In this document: positions 14,757-23,286 of the stretch, piece by piece
How positions within the stretch are numbered: the first letter of the stretch is position 1
Layout of the letters: every line of letters begins with the position of its first letter
Source of the DNA: a virus
Strand: one strand, 5' to 3'
DNA: 41,930 nt
Virus record (IMG/VR): IMGVR_UViG_3300028844_001239
Coordinates: 1-41,930 of that record
Translations under genes and position numbers: made by a program
Notes under the pieces: model-generated
What the model was told of the DNA's origin: nothing
Databases searched by the model: none
The model's input: only the letters and a program-made list of their open reading frames with translations

Positions 14757-15738
14757 TTTCTTGATTCCTCTTCACTTTTCTGAGATTATCGTCAACTTCA
14801 ATACGACTAACTTTCTTAGGTACAACCTCATAAGCACAGTGATGCTTAGATACAAAATCCTTTTCATCCATATTTCCAGTATAATAAATCACACACTGGT
14901 GGTTAACTTTCTGACAAAGTGCTAAGTCTGCACCACTGTCAACCGCAACCTTCTCTAGCTGTTCAGGATATACTCTGTCTCCACAGTTTTCCATTTTAAA
15001 AGCATTGTGCTTTCTACCTGCAAAGAAAAACTCACCATCTTCAGTATACTCTATAAGATCTCCACTGTACCACCAATCATCCTGATCTTTATATTTACAT
15101 GCCCATTCTATAGATCCATCTTCATGATTAATGTTTTTATAATCGATCATAGGATTGATATCATTGAAGTGATATATGTCCTGCTTCTCAGTTGACATAA
15201 TCAAAGGTGGAACTTCAGTGCTTCCATATGCAGTATTAACTTTCTTAGCACCTTTAGCTCTTAGATCTTCCATCATACCATTAGGTGTCACGTCACTACC
15301 AACTTGAGCTAGTCGAATATTACTAAGATCAAGGTTCTTCCATTTTTTATGTTTATGCCATGTCTTCCAAACATTAGGTAAGATTAGTGTGTGAGTGGGA
15401 TTGATTTCTTTAAGTCGATCAGGATAGTTCGACACAGTAGTTTCAATGAACACGTCACAGTTGGCAACTGCACATGGATACAGACTCATTGTAGTAAATC
15501 CAATACCTCTTGGATTGTACAGTGCCAACATACTACTATTAGAGTTTAAGTCAAAATATTCTGCGTTATACTCAGCTATTGAACGCATAAGCTTTTCATT
15601 GTGAGTAAACACTTTAGGCTTGCCTGTAGTTCCACTTGTTGAAACTGTCACGTTCCAGTTTTCTAGGTAATCTATAACTGATGATCGAACATGATCATTA
15701 TCACAATCTAAATACTCTATACCGTCAATGTAAATCAT
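14737..15738 (-). CDS. Minimal AMP-forming adenylation enzyme (ANL superfamily)
   Basis: The 333-residue protein carries the core ANL motifs: P-loop TSGTTGKPK (34-42), AYGSTEVPP (170-178), WYSGDL (223-228), GRKHNAFKM (241-249) and a C-terminal lysine in LRKVKRN (319-325) at the A10 position. It activates a carboxylate as acyl-AMP and may pass it to CoA or a thiol. The P-loop starts only about 34 residues in, so the usual long N-terminal subdomain is nearly absent; most relatives have about 500 residues. The gene overlaps both the halogenase and the 195-residue gene. The substrate cannot be read from the sequence. No carrier-protein gene is visible nearby. Confidence 0.88.
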   Translation of the reverse strand: MIYIDGIEYLDCDNDHVRSSVIDYLENWNVTVSTSGTTGKPKVFTHNEKLMRSIAEYNAEYFDLNSNSSMLALYNPRGIGFTTMSLYPCAVANCDVFIETTVSNYPDRLKEINPTHTLILPNVWKTWHKHKKWKNLDLSNIRLAQVGSDVTPNGMMEDLRAKGAKKVNTAYGSTEVPPLIMSTEKQDIYHFNDINPMIDYKNINHEDGSIEWACKYKDQDDWWYSGDLIEYTEDGEFFFAGRKHNAFKMENCGDRVYPEQLEKVAVDSGADLALCQKVNHQCVIYYTGNMDEKDFVSKHHCAYEVVPKKVSRIEVDDNLRKVKRNQEIVTSTA

Positions 15739-17377
15739 TTTCTAAAACCTCTGAATATGTTGCACCATCATACATTTTTTCTCTCAAGTAGTCATATATA
15801 TGAGGCGCATATTCAGATAAAGCTTCACCTTTATTTTTTATAAAATCAAAGTTAGCCTGTGCAAGTGGCATAAGAGATTCATTTATTTGTATATCGCAAT
15901 AATCGTCAAAATGATCAAGATATAACTGCTGTTGCGCCCACTGATAATCTAAAAATATATTACGACCTGTGTAACCTCTTGGTGACCTGTATTCTTGCCA
16001 GTTCTTTATGGCATCCTCTGAGTTGTTACCCCACTTTTTCCACATAGGAGAGTCCTGTCTCTTAGACAATGTGAAGTGATAGCTAATAAAATCTGCTATT
16101 TGTTTCTCTAGCTTTTGTTGATGTTTACTATAGGCTTTTTTAGATATTTCTGGTATATCCATATGTGTATACTTTTGCAATACCTGATCTAGAATTTGTA
16201 TACAACTCTGCGCTACGTAAATACTATTAGCTTCCATAGGATCAACAAATCCCTGACCCATACCAACACCAACAACATTTTTTACCCAAGCATCTTCATA
16301 CCAACCAGATTCCCATTCAATTAATCTTGGTTCTTTTATGAAGTCATACCCATTCCAATACTTAATGAAACGCTCTCTAGCTGAGTCGGCATCTTCTGAG
16401 TTCTTATCGAAGATATAACCAGATCCCATTCGACTATACAATGGTATAATAAAGTTCCAGCCATTCTTTTGGGCATAACTTTGAGTGTAAGGTCTCATCT
16501 CTTTATAAGGATCTTTATATTTTACAGGCGCAACTACTGCAGATTGCGTAGGCAGATGAGTTAACTGTTTCCATCTAGTAGGCATCTGTTTCATTAACAA
16601 TCTATGAAATCCTGTGCAATCAACAAAGATATCACCTTCAATATTACTACCATCTTTTAAATCTAAAGATGATATATTACCATCATCAGATTTGTTTATC
16701 TTATGAACATACCCCTGTATCCATTCAACGCCAAGAGGAAGAGCAACCTGTTCTCTTACAATGACAGGAAATCTTTCAGCATCAACGTGCCATGCATAAC
16801 TTCTCAAATCCCCTGTAAGCAAATCATCTTCCATATCGTAAGGAGATTTATTTTTCATAGCAAAGTGATATTGGTCACAAGTATACTCTGCGACATCCTC
16901 AACTGAAATCACGCCATCTCTAACTAACTGTAACGCATAGTCATAGCTTTTATTATCTACACCAAACTTACCATTATTGTCATAAAAGAAGTCTTCCTGT
17001 TTTAGTTTATTATAAAAGCTTTTCTTGAACACACCATCTCTATGTGTCAACGAAAAATGATAAAACTGTCTTTGGGATTTAGGCGCATTCCAATGATCAG
17101 TAACATGGGGTTTATCTGTTTCGCTATTCCAACCTACAAAATCATTACCTAACTTGTAGATAGATCTAGTTCCTTTCATCCATGCTTTTTCATCAACATC
17201 TAACCAAGATAGCATGTCTCCAAGTTGGGGAATAGTGCTTTCACCGACTCCTAAAATAGGTACTTCAGGAGACTCTACCAATGTAATCTTCAGATTACTT
17301 TTTGAATGTCTTTTAGCTAACAGTGCTGCAGTAAACCATCCTACAACACCGCCCCCAACTATAACTATTTTTCGCAT
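15725..17377 (-). CDS. Flavin-dependent (tryptophan-type) halogenase
   Basis: This 550-residue protein starts at ATG 17375-17377, overlapping the oxygenase stop; a TTG start 12 bases upstream is less likely. FAD-binding GxGxxG is at residues 8-13 (GGGVVG), then LGVGESTIPQLGDML (42-56), Lys75 in IYKLGNDFVGW, WNFIIP at 307-312 (family WxWxIP with Phe for the second Trp) and GFVDPMEANSIYVAQ (376-390) with Glu382. By motif alignment Lys75 and Glu382 match the catalytic Lys/Glu pair of PrnA/RebH-type halogenases. Relatives occur in marine cyanophages; one, VirX1, has been reported to iodinate many substrates. No flavin reductase gene is seen. The substrate is unknown. Confidence 0.93.
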   Translation of the reverse strand: MRKIVIVGGGVVGWFTAALLAKRHSKSNLKITLVESPEVPILGVGESTIPQLGDMLSWLDVDEKAWMKGTRSIYKLGNDFVGWNSETDKPHVTDHWNAPKSQRQFYHFSLTHRDGVFKKSFYNKLKQEDFFYDNNGKFGVDNKSYDYALQLVRDGVISVEDVAEYTCDQYHFAMKNKSPYDMEDDLLTGDLRSYAWHVDAERFPVIVREQVALPLGVEWIQGYVHKINKSDDGNISSLDLKDGSNIEGDIFVDCTGFHRLLMKQMPTRWKQLTHLPTQSAVVAPVKYKDPYKEMRPYTQSYAQKNGWNFIIPLYSRMGSGYIFDKNSEDADSARERFIKYWNGYDFIKEPRLIEWESGWYEDAWVKNVVGVGMGQGFVDPMEANSIYVAQSCIQILDQVLQKYTHMDIPEISKKAYSKHQQKLEKQIADFISYHFTLSKRQDSPMWKKWGNNSEDAIKNWQEYRSPRGYTGRNIFLDYQWAQQQLYLDHFDDYCDIQINESLMPLAQANFDFIKNKGEALSEYAPHIYDYLREKMYDGATYSEVLENDLH

Positions 17378-17892
17378 TCTAAAAACCAAGTAACTAATAC
17401 AAGTCTTCGTCCTTGCTGCACTTCATAAACCCCATGAAATAGATTGGGGCTATATATCAAAGTATCTCCATTATAAACTGGACCAGGCATCATAGACCAC
17501 ACACTTTCAGCCTTTTCATCCTTTGCAAAGTAAGCTTGACCGCCTTTTAAATCACTTGATATATCAATCATAGTTATAACTGAAAGGTGAGACTGCTCTA
17601 AAGAATCACGATGACCTTTGCACCAAGAGCCTTCTACATAATCAATTAACTTTGCAGACCCTGGTTTATATTTTCGGTTTGTGGTTCTTTCTATCATGGG
17701 TTTTATAATGTCAATAGTCATATCTAAAATAAGTTCATCACGTACTTCAGCTTGCCAAGTTTTCATGACATTGTAGTTTACTTCTAAGTATTTTTTATTC
17801 TCTTCAAAATAATCAGTCAAGTACTTACAAGCACTTTGAGATAATGTTTTTTCATTCATAGCAATAAACTGTGTATCTTTAATATTGATCAT
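17365..17892 (-). CDS. 2-oxoglutarate/Fe(II)-dependent oxygenase (prolyl 4-hydroxylase type)
   Basis: This 175-residue protein has the double-stranded beta-helix triad: His94 and Asp96 in CKGHRDSLE, His153 in YSPNLFHGVYEV, and 2OG-binding Arg in QGRRLVLVTW (162-163). The order and spacing match P4H-like dioxygenases common in marine phages. It hydroxylates (or otherwise oxidises) a substrate using O2 and 2-oxoglutarate. The start overlaps the gp44 stop (ATGA) and the stop overlaps the halogenase start, so it is the first gene of the metabolic island. Protein or small-molecule substrates are both possible. Confidence 0.88.
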   Translation of the reverse strand: MINIKDTQFIAMNEKTLSQSACKYLTDYFEENKKYLEVNYNVMKTWQAEVRDELILDMTIDIIKPMIERTTNRKYKPGSAKLIDYVEGSWCKGHRDSLEQSHLSVITMIDISSDLKGGQAYFAKDEKAESVWSMMPGPVYNGDTLIYSPNLFHGVYEVQQGRRLVLVTWFLECEK

Positions 17893-18827
17893 TTAAATCT
17901 TACCTGTGCCATTATTTCTGTCATACACGCTACAATATTTAGCTCATGATCAGCAACGAATGCATCTTTATATTGATAGTCTGCTAATATAAGAATGAGT
18001 TGCGGAATGCTCTGAGATTCTACATACTCATTAACATTATCGTATAGAGAACGAAATATTGCATTAGTATCCATATCCATATTGTCAACAACCCAACGGC
18101 GCATGCCCTTGAAGTTCTTGTCTTTTAGTGCAGATACCAAGTTAGATATATTGCTGTTGCCACTACTGTCAACCACACTAATGCTACCGTTACCGCCAAT
18201 CGAATATCTTTGCGCCTCATTAAGAACTCTTCTCCAATCAGGCGCATGCTTCATAACTAAATCCACAGAAGCCTTCTTATCAATGTTTACACTCTCTTGT
18301 GATAATATATATAAAAATCTCTTATGGAACTGTGCCGCAAGTTGAGCAAGATCTTTCTTAGTTGTATTGAACTCATACACACCACAACGTGAATGTAAAG
18401 GTTCGATAATACGATTCTTGAAGTTGCATGTGAGAATAAACCTACAGTTATTACTGAACTCTTCTATGAAGGCACGTAATGCAGGTTGAGTTGATTGCGG
18501 ATTTAGATAATCAGCCTCATCTAGGATAACAACCTTGTAGCCACCCTGCAGAGAAACTGAGGATGCAAACTGTTTAATCTTTCCACGTAAGGTATCAATA
18601 TTACCTTCTTCTGAACCATTGATTAGAATATAATCTAAGTCTAACTCATCACACAAAGCTTTTGCTACAGTAGTCTTACCAAGACCTGCAGTGCCTGTGA
18701 ATAACATGTTTGGAAGTTCTTTAGTTGCTACAATAGCTTTAAAGGTATCTTTAAGCGATTTAGGTAATACACAATCGTCAATAGTGTTTGGGCGATACTT
18801 TTCTACCCACAAAAAATCTGTAGTCAT
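17889..18827 (-). CDS. 44: Clamp loader large subunit, AAA+ ATPase (T4 gp44-like)
   Basis: The 312-residue protein has an N-terminal FLWVEKYRPNTIDDC, Walker A TAGLGKTT (about 46-53), Walker B VVILDEADYLN, sensor LTCNFKNRIIEP and the arginine-finger SRC motif (LHSRCGVYEF). The helical collar follows. It loads the gp45 clamp onto DNA with gp62. An adjacent ATG (18830) is an alternative; AGGA spacing favours 18827. It starts just after a terminator hairpin, with a TATAAT-like element in between, so it may have its own promoter. Confidence 0.97.
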   Translation of the reverse strand: MTTDFLWVEKYRPNTIDDCVLPKSLKDTFKAIVATKELPNMLFTGTAGLGKTTVAKALCDELDLDYILINGSEEGNIDTLRGKIKQFASSVSLQGGYKVVILDEADYLNPQSTQPALRAFIEEFSNNCRFILTCNFKNRIIEPLHSRCGVYEFNTTKKDLAQLAAQFHKRFLYILSQESVNIDKKASVDLVMKHAPDWRRVLNEAQRYSIGGNGSISVVDSSGNSNISNLVSALKDKNFKGMRRWVVDNMDMDTNAIFRSLYDNVNEYVESQSIPQLILILADYQYKDAFVADHELNIVACMTEIMAQVRFK

Positions 18828-18864
18828 CATAGTCCTAACGGATAAACATTATATAAAAGGTTAA

Positions 18865-18884
18865 AGGTAGCCCGAAGGCTACCT
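18865..18884 (-). terminator. Intrinsic terminator after the gp45-linked small gene
   Basis: An 8-bp stem AGGTAGCC/GGCTACCT closed by a TTCG tetraloop on the minus strand, followed by TTTAACCTTTT. It starts a few bases after the stop of the 75-residue gene and separates it from gp44. Confidence 0.8.
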
Positions 18885-18886
18885 CT

Positions 18887-19114
18887 CTAAGTTTCTGCAG
18901 CTTGATCCTGCTGATAGGTTTCTGCCATTTGAATAAGTTGCACAGATTGGTCTCGTAGTTGACCTAGAGTTGATAACTCTTCACCCTTGACTGCGCCTCG
19001 CTGTACCATAGTATCAATCACTGCAACAGTAGAACGACACACACGACTTGCCATATCATAGATAGGAGCATGAGATTCATGTGCCAGTTTTACTTCATCT
19101 TCTTTTTTAGTCAT
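18887..19114 (-). CDS. Conserved small phage protein between gp45 and gp44, 75 aa
   Basis: The ATG at 19112-19114 has GGAG six bases upstream and is preferred over the ATG at 19126. The product MTKKEDEVKLAHESHAPIYD is helical and continues with VAVIDTMVQRGAVKGEELST and LGQLRDQSVQLIQMAETYQQ. It resembles a small conserved marine T4-like phage protein found with the sliding clamp; function is unknown. Its stop is followed at once by a strong terminator hairpin (18865-18884). Confidence 0.7.
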   Translation of the reverse strand: MTKKEDEVKLAHESHAPIYDMASRVCRSTVAVIDTMVQRGAVKGEELSTLGQLRDQSVQLIQMAETYQQDQAAET

Positions 19115-19129
19115 CGTATTCTCCATATT

Positions 19130-19795
19130 TTATGACTTTGGTTTTTCTAAAGCAACCCAATACTTCAGGTTACCATCAGAGCTAGTAAACTCTGAAATAA
19201 GTTTTGATGAGATTTTAACCTGATAATCATTTGAGATCATTTTCAGATTATGGATATTTATAATGTATTTAAAAGTGTCTTGAGTATACCCCCCATCTAC
19301 AATAACAGAATATGTATTAGCGGTATTATTTTCAGGATCACTAACAGATAATCTGATAGCGCCATCATCAGATTCGATAATCATCTGACTGTGACCAAAA
19401 ATACTAGCCGCACGTTTTAATGCATTTAGAGTACTGACATCCAAATCAAACCACACATCAGCATCTGGCATTGTAATAGGTTTAGTAGGACTTGTCAACA
19501 TCTCAGTATCAGCATAGTAATACTTAATGAGTTCTCTACCTGATTGTCCATTGATATTCATAAAGCTATCTTCGAATCGTACACGTGGAGTATCAACTAA
19601 TCCAAGCATATTAAGAAACTCAGTAAGATCATAAATACCTACAATGCTGTCAAAAGTCTCTGCAACCTCGGCTTCAGCTAGAATATTTTTTGCTTCACTG
19701 ATAGTCATGATTTTATTACCCGGGCGAATAACAATATTGCCATTGATGCCTGAGAAGTTCTTTAGTACGTTTACTGTTTCTGCACTGATTTCCAT
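19130..19795 (-). CDS. 45: Sliding clamp, DNA polymerase processivity factor (T4 gp45-like)
   Basis: This 221-residue protein (T4 gp45 is 228) begins MEISAETVNVLKNFSGINGN and has clamp-like repeats: GIYDLTEFLNMLGLVDTP, ADVWFDLDVSTLNALKRAA and INIHNLKMISNDYQVKISS. It forms the trimeric ring that tethers gp43 and, with gp55, activates late promoters. The ATG overlaps the gp46 TAA as TAATG. Context between gp46 and gp44 matches T4. Confidence 0.95.
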   Translation of the reverse strand: MEISAETVNVLKNFSGINGNIVIRPGNKIMTISEAKNILAEAEVAETFDSIVGIYDLTEFLNMLGLVDTPRVRFEDSFMNINGQSGRELIKYYYADTEMLTSPTKPITMPDADVWFDLDVSTLNALKRAASIFGHSQMIIESDDGAIRLSVSDPENNTANTYSVIVDGGYTQDTFKYIINIHNLKMISNDYQVKISSKLISEFTSSDGNLKYWVALEKPKS

Positions 19796-21507
19796 TATTT
19801 AATCCTACTGAAGTTTTTATCTTTGTATATTTCAATTTTGTTTGCAAACCTATTCTCTACCATCTCACCCTTATGGGAGATAACGAATATATTTGTATCA
19901 TCATCTAAACTATAAATGATTTTCATCAGATTGTCAACCCCTTCGTGGTCAAGAGATGAATCAAATGTCTCATCTAATATTAGTAGATTAGTTGCCACAC
20001 TGTTTTTCATCTTGGCAATATGCCGCCATGTGAATAGCAATGATAGATCTATACGTTGCTTTTCGCCTTCTGAGAAAGACTCGTAAGAGAAGTTATCCCT
20101 GTGTCTAGATCTGATGGTCTCTTGAAATGCTTCGTTAAGATTGAAAGACACAAAGAAGTCTAGTGTCTGTAAATACTTATTGACAAGCATGTTTATAACA
20201 GGTAAGTACTCTTTCACGATTTTAGTCTTGATACCTGTGTCTTTTAACATTTCACCAATAACAATATTGTAGTTAGTTTGCTCGTTCAACACAAGCTTCT
20301 GTTCAACTAAAGAGTTACTAGTATCCACAAGTTGTTGAAGTTCTTCGTTAGCCGCATCCATGTCCACGTTCTGATCAAGACCACTGATCTCTTTCTGTGT
20401 ACGATCAATAGAGGATTGGAACTGTGATATAGATTGGTTATTAGCCGCTAAGTCGCTTTGATACCCTCGACATTTATCTATGATATTTACTGTAGAGGAT
20501 AGAGCTTGGTGTACTTCTTGTAGTCCTTCATCTGCTTTATTAAGTCCTTGTTGTAGTTCCTTCGCTCTGCCTTTGCCTTCCAACACATGGGTCTCTTTTG
20601 TTTCATCACTGATGGCTTGATCACAGGTAGGGCAGATATCATTTTTCTCGAAGAACTGGACTTCTTTAACGATCTTCTTGATTTCAATATTGAACTTCGT
20701 CTTGTATGCTTCAAGGGATTTGATTTTATCTTCTTGTTGTCCTCTTTGAACATCTGCATTCGGTAGTTGAGATTGAATGGAATCACTAAGCTCTTTGTTC
20801 TTTCCATGTAGAGTCTCGATTTCATGTCGGCAATCTTCGATGAGTTGGAGCTTCGCTTCTTTTTGCTCTGTGTTGATTGCCTTGACATCTTTGATGTATT
20901 TCTTCTGTGCATCAATTTTAGTGTTTGTGAGGGCATGCTGATGAGTAACATCTTTGATCTGATCCTTGAGTAATGAAGTCTTTTCTTTTAGAATACTATT
21001 CATCTTTGAAAACACATTAATGTCCAGAAGATCCTCAATAACATCTCTACGATTCTGTGCTGAGAGTTGCATGAAAGGAATGAAGGAAGAAGAACCCAAC
21101 ACAACAATCTGATGAAAGCTTTTATGATTTAGCTTCAAGATGTTTTGCTCAAGGATCTTCTGGTACTCTTTAGCATGTGAAGACTGATTAAGCAGTACTC
21201 CATTATGCATTATTTCAAATATGTTTGGTTTGATACCCCTACGAATAAGGTACTCAGAACCATGTACAGTAAACTCAACCTCGACTAAACAGTCTTTATT
21301 ATTTATTGAGTTTACTAGTTGTGGTTTAGATATGTTACGATGTGCTTTACCAAACAGCGCAAAAGACAACGCATCAAGCATTGTAGATTTACCTGCACCA
21401 TTGTGACCTATCACTAACGTAGATTTGTGTGCTGTGAAGTCTATCTTAGATAAGTTATTACCTGTACTAAGAAAGTTCTTCCAAGCCAAAGTTTTAAATA
21501 TAATCAT
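19795..21507 (-). CDS. 46: Recombination nuclease subunit, Rad50/SbcC-like (T4 gp46)
   Basis: This 570-residue SMC-like ATPase has Walker A GHNGAGKST (34-42), a central coiled coil with a zinc hook CPTC (Cys292/Cys295), ABC signature SFSEGEKQR (about 475-485) and Walker B LLILDETFDSSLD. It pairs with gp47 for end resection in recombination-dependent replication and host DNA breakdown. The ATG overlaps the gp47 stop (ATGA). Confidence 0.97.
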   Translation of the reverse strand: MIIFKTLAWKNFLSTGNNLSKIDFTAHKSTLVIGHNGAGKSTMLDALSFALFGKAHRNISKPQLVNSINNKDCLVEVEFTVHGSEYLIRRGIKPNIFEIMHNGVLLNQSSHAKEYQKILEQNILKLNHKSFHQIVVLGSSSFIPFMQLSAQNRRDVIEDLLDINVFSKMNSILKEKTSLLKDQIKDVTHQHALTNTKIDAQKKYIKDVKAINTEQKEAKLQLIEDCRHEIETLHGKNKELSDSIQSQLPNADVQRGQQEDKIKSLEAYKTKFNIEIKKIVKEVQFFEKNDICPTCDQAISDETKETHVLEGKGRAKELQQGLNKADEGLQEVHQALSSTVNIIDKCRGYQSDLAANNQSISQFQSSIDRTQKEISGLDQNVDMDAANEELQQLVDTSNSLVEQKLVLNEQTNYNIVIGEMLKDTGIKTKIVKEYLPVINMLVNKYLQTLDFFVSFNLNEAFQETIRSRHRDNFSYESFSEGEKQRIDLSLLFTWRHIAKMKNSVATNLLILDETFDSSLDHEGVDNLMKIIYSLDDDTNIFVISHKGEMVENRFANKIEIYKDKNFSRIK

Positions 21508-22565
21508 GCTATCTCTAAAGACTGTGCCTCTATCATGAGCGAAGACATTTCTTTTTTGATTCGGTCTTTGTCCAAATCAGTATCTACCGCATCCACATAA
21601 GTATACAACAATTCTGAAGTATCTTCAACAGAAATCTCACCGTCTTTTACATTTTTTCCAACAAACTCTTCAAAGTTTTCAGCAATCTTTAGTTCTAAGA
21701 TCTTACATGACTGTACCTTATCAACAAATCTATCAAACCCATATAGGTCTGACTTGTTGATTACCACAATCTTTACGAACTTTCCATCAAGATCAGCGAA
21801 AGGATAATCCCCATAATCATTATTAGTGTCATCATATCTGATACGATGGAACAAAGTGTGTGGATTACGAACAGGAATAAGACTCCTAGTTTCTGTGTCC
21901 AATACATGAAAATATTTGTTATCGTGTGCATCATTCCAAAAGAACTCCATTTGTGAACCAAGATACTCAATATTATCTTGCATCGATTTAGTATGAAAAT
22001 GACCTGAAAGTACTTTCTCGAAACGTTTAAACACTGAACGTTCTAGTCCACCTTCAAACTTAATACCTTTCATCATCTCATAGCCATTGATTTCAAAGTG
22101 ACCACCTAACCAATCACACTTGGCAGTCTCTAGGAACTTCATAGTTTTTTCTTCATTCTCAGCATCAATCCACGGCACTAGTCCAATACTGAACCCATCA
22201 TACTCCATGACAGTTGGATCAGATATGATATTGATCTCGTTCATGTAATGACCAAGGAGTTCCTTAAGAGAGTTTAGTTCTCCTGTATTCTTGTAGAAGG
22301 TGTCATGGTTTCCTCGTATAATATCCATTGTGATTCCAAAGTCTCGTAGAGGCTTGAGAAAATGTTTCCGATTACAGTTAAGTGCTCTAAAATTAATGTA
22401 CTTTCGATTATCGTAATAATCGCCCAAGTGAATAATATGAGTAATATTATTTTCCACAAGATACGGAAAAAAGGTATCAGTATAGAATTTATCAGCGTTG
22501 GCAATAAACATATCGCTACTATTACGTATGCCACAGTGAGTATCATTTAGTATCGCTATCTTCAT
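21504..22565 (-). CDS. 47: Recombination nuclease subunit, Mre11/SbcD-like (T4 gp47)
   Basis: This 353-residue metallophosphoesterase has the conserved motifs NDTHCGIR (7-14), HLGDYYDNR, RGNHDTFYKN, GHFEINGYEM and LSGHFHTKS, which supply the two-metal site. It forms the gp46/gp47 complex. The start overlaps the gp55 stop as ATGA, and the end overlaps the gp46 start. Length is close to T4 gp47 (339). Confidence 0.97.
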   Translation of the reverse strand: MKIAILNDTHCGIRNSSDMFIANADKFYTDTFFPYLVENNITHIIHLGDYYDNRKYINFRALNCNRKHFLKPLRDFGITMDIIRGNHDTFYKNTGELNSLKELLGHYMNEINIISDPTVMEYDGFSIGLVPWIDAENEEKTMKFLETAKCDWLGGHFEINGYEMMKGIKFEGGLERSVFKRFEKVLSGHFHTKSMQDNIEYLGSQMEFFWNDAHDNKYFHVLDTETRSLIPVRNPHTLFHRIRYDDTNNDYGDYPFADLDGKFVKIVVINKSDLYGFDRFVDKVQSCKILELKIAENFEEFVGKNVKDGEISVEDTSELLYTYVDAVDTDLDKDRIKKEMSSLMIEAQSLEIA

Positions 22566-23161
22566 AAAAAATCGCTTAAGTCCGAATCAACAGAGACTGT
22601 CTTCTTAAGGCGCTTAGTGGCTTTCTTCTCTTCTTGTGCAAATATTTTAAACTCATCATCTTTCTCCTTCACTTTATCAATGCGGTCTTTCAACGTATCT
22701 ACGAATGCTTGTACTGCAAGTGTAGATCCATCTTCACCGTTTGTAATAATATATTCTTCAATGCCAGAGGATGCCATATATTTTATTTTAACATCTTGCT
22801 GTTTCTTTTCTTTTGCAATGCGCCTGAGAAAAGCGTACCATGAAATCTGAGTAAAATATGCAAAGGCATTAGGATTACCTGTACGTGTGGCTGCTTCGAT
22901 ATTATAGTTTTCTATAGCCTTGAGACAGTTCTCAACAGCATCCATCACCATCTCTTCACGATACGTATATCGAATAAAGTTAGATTTATGTGACAAGCCT
23001 TCAGATATCTTAAGAAAACAAGATGCGATATAATCGGGTACGATAGGTAGTGGGGTTTCTGCTTCTTTAGCAGATTTAACTTTAGTACAATATTCTACAA
23101 CAGCTAGAGAAAACTCTTTGTTGTTTACGTAATGAATACTTTTTCGCTTTTCTCTTGCCAT
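22562..23161 (-). CDS. 55: Late transcription sigma factor (T4 gp55-like)
   Basis: The start is ATG 23159-23161, downstream of a sigma70-like promoter; a longer frame from 23212 would run through the promoter. The 199-residue protein resembles gp55: YIASCFLKISEGLSHKSNFI, YTYREEMVMDAVENCLKAIE, NAFAYFTQISWYAFLRRIAK and EKKQQ. The C-terminus SDLSDFL fits the clamp-binding tail that links gp55 to gp45. It directs host RNA polymerase to TATAAATA late promoters, several of which occur in this window. Confidence 0.93.
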   Translation of the reverse strand: MAREKRKSIHYVNNKEFSLAVVEYCTKVKSAKEAETPLPIVPDYIASCFLKISEGLSHKSNFIRYTYREEMVMDAVENCLKAIENYNIEAATRTGNPNAFAYFTQISWYAFLRRIAKEKKQQDVKIKYMASSGIEEYIITNGEDGSTLAVQAFVDTLKDRIDKVKEKDDEFKIFAQEEKKATKRLKKTVSVDSDLSDFL

Positions 23162-23183
23162 AATAAATCCTTCAATAAGCTTG

Positions 23184-23212
23184 AGTATATCAGATATTTT
23201 TTTTCTAGTCAA
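23184..23212 (-). promoter_or_regulatory. Sigma70-like promoter of gp55
   Basis: On the minus strand, TTGACT (23207-23212) and TATACT (23184-23189) are 17 bases apart, about 23 bases upstream of the gp55 ATG. This fits early or middle expression of gp55, gp47, gp46 and gp45 by the host RNA polymerase. Confidence 0.65.
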
Positions 23213-23230
23213 GTGCTTTTTTTACTTGAC
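23208..23230. repeat. Inverted repeat spanning two divergent -35 elements
   Basis: A perfect 7-bp dyad GTCAAGT/ACTTGAC with a 9-base spacer rich in T. Each arm contains the TTGAC of one of the two divergent promoters, so a regulator binding here could control both. It may also simply reflect two -35 boxes facing away from each other. Confidence 0.6.
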
Positions 23231-23254
23231 GAATCACTCACTCGTGTATATAAT
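23226..23254 (+). promoter_or_regulatory. Divergent sigma70-like promoter on the plus strand
   Basis: TTGACG (23226-23231) and TATAAT (23249-23254) are spaced by exactly 17 bases on the plus strand. No plus-strand gene follows; transcription would run antisense to the 141-residue gene. Confidence 0.5.
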
Positions 23255-23286
23255 AAAAGAGTGGTTAGTTGAGGTAGGTAATATAC

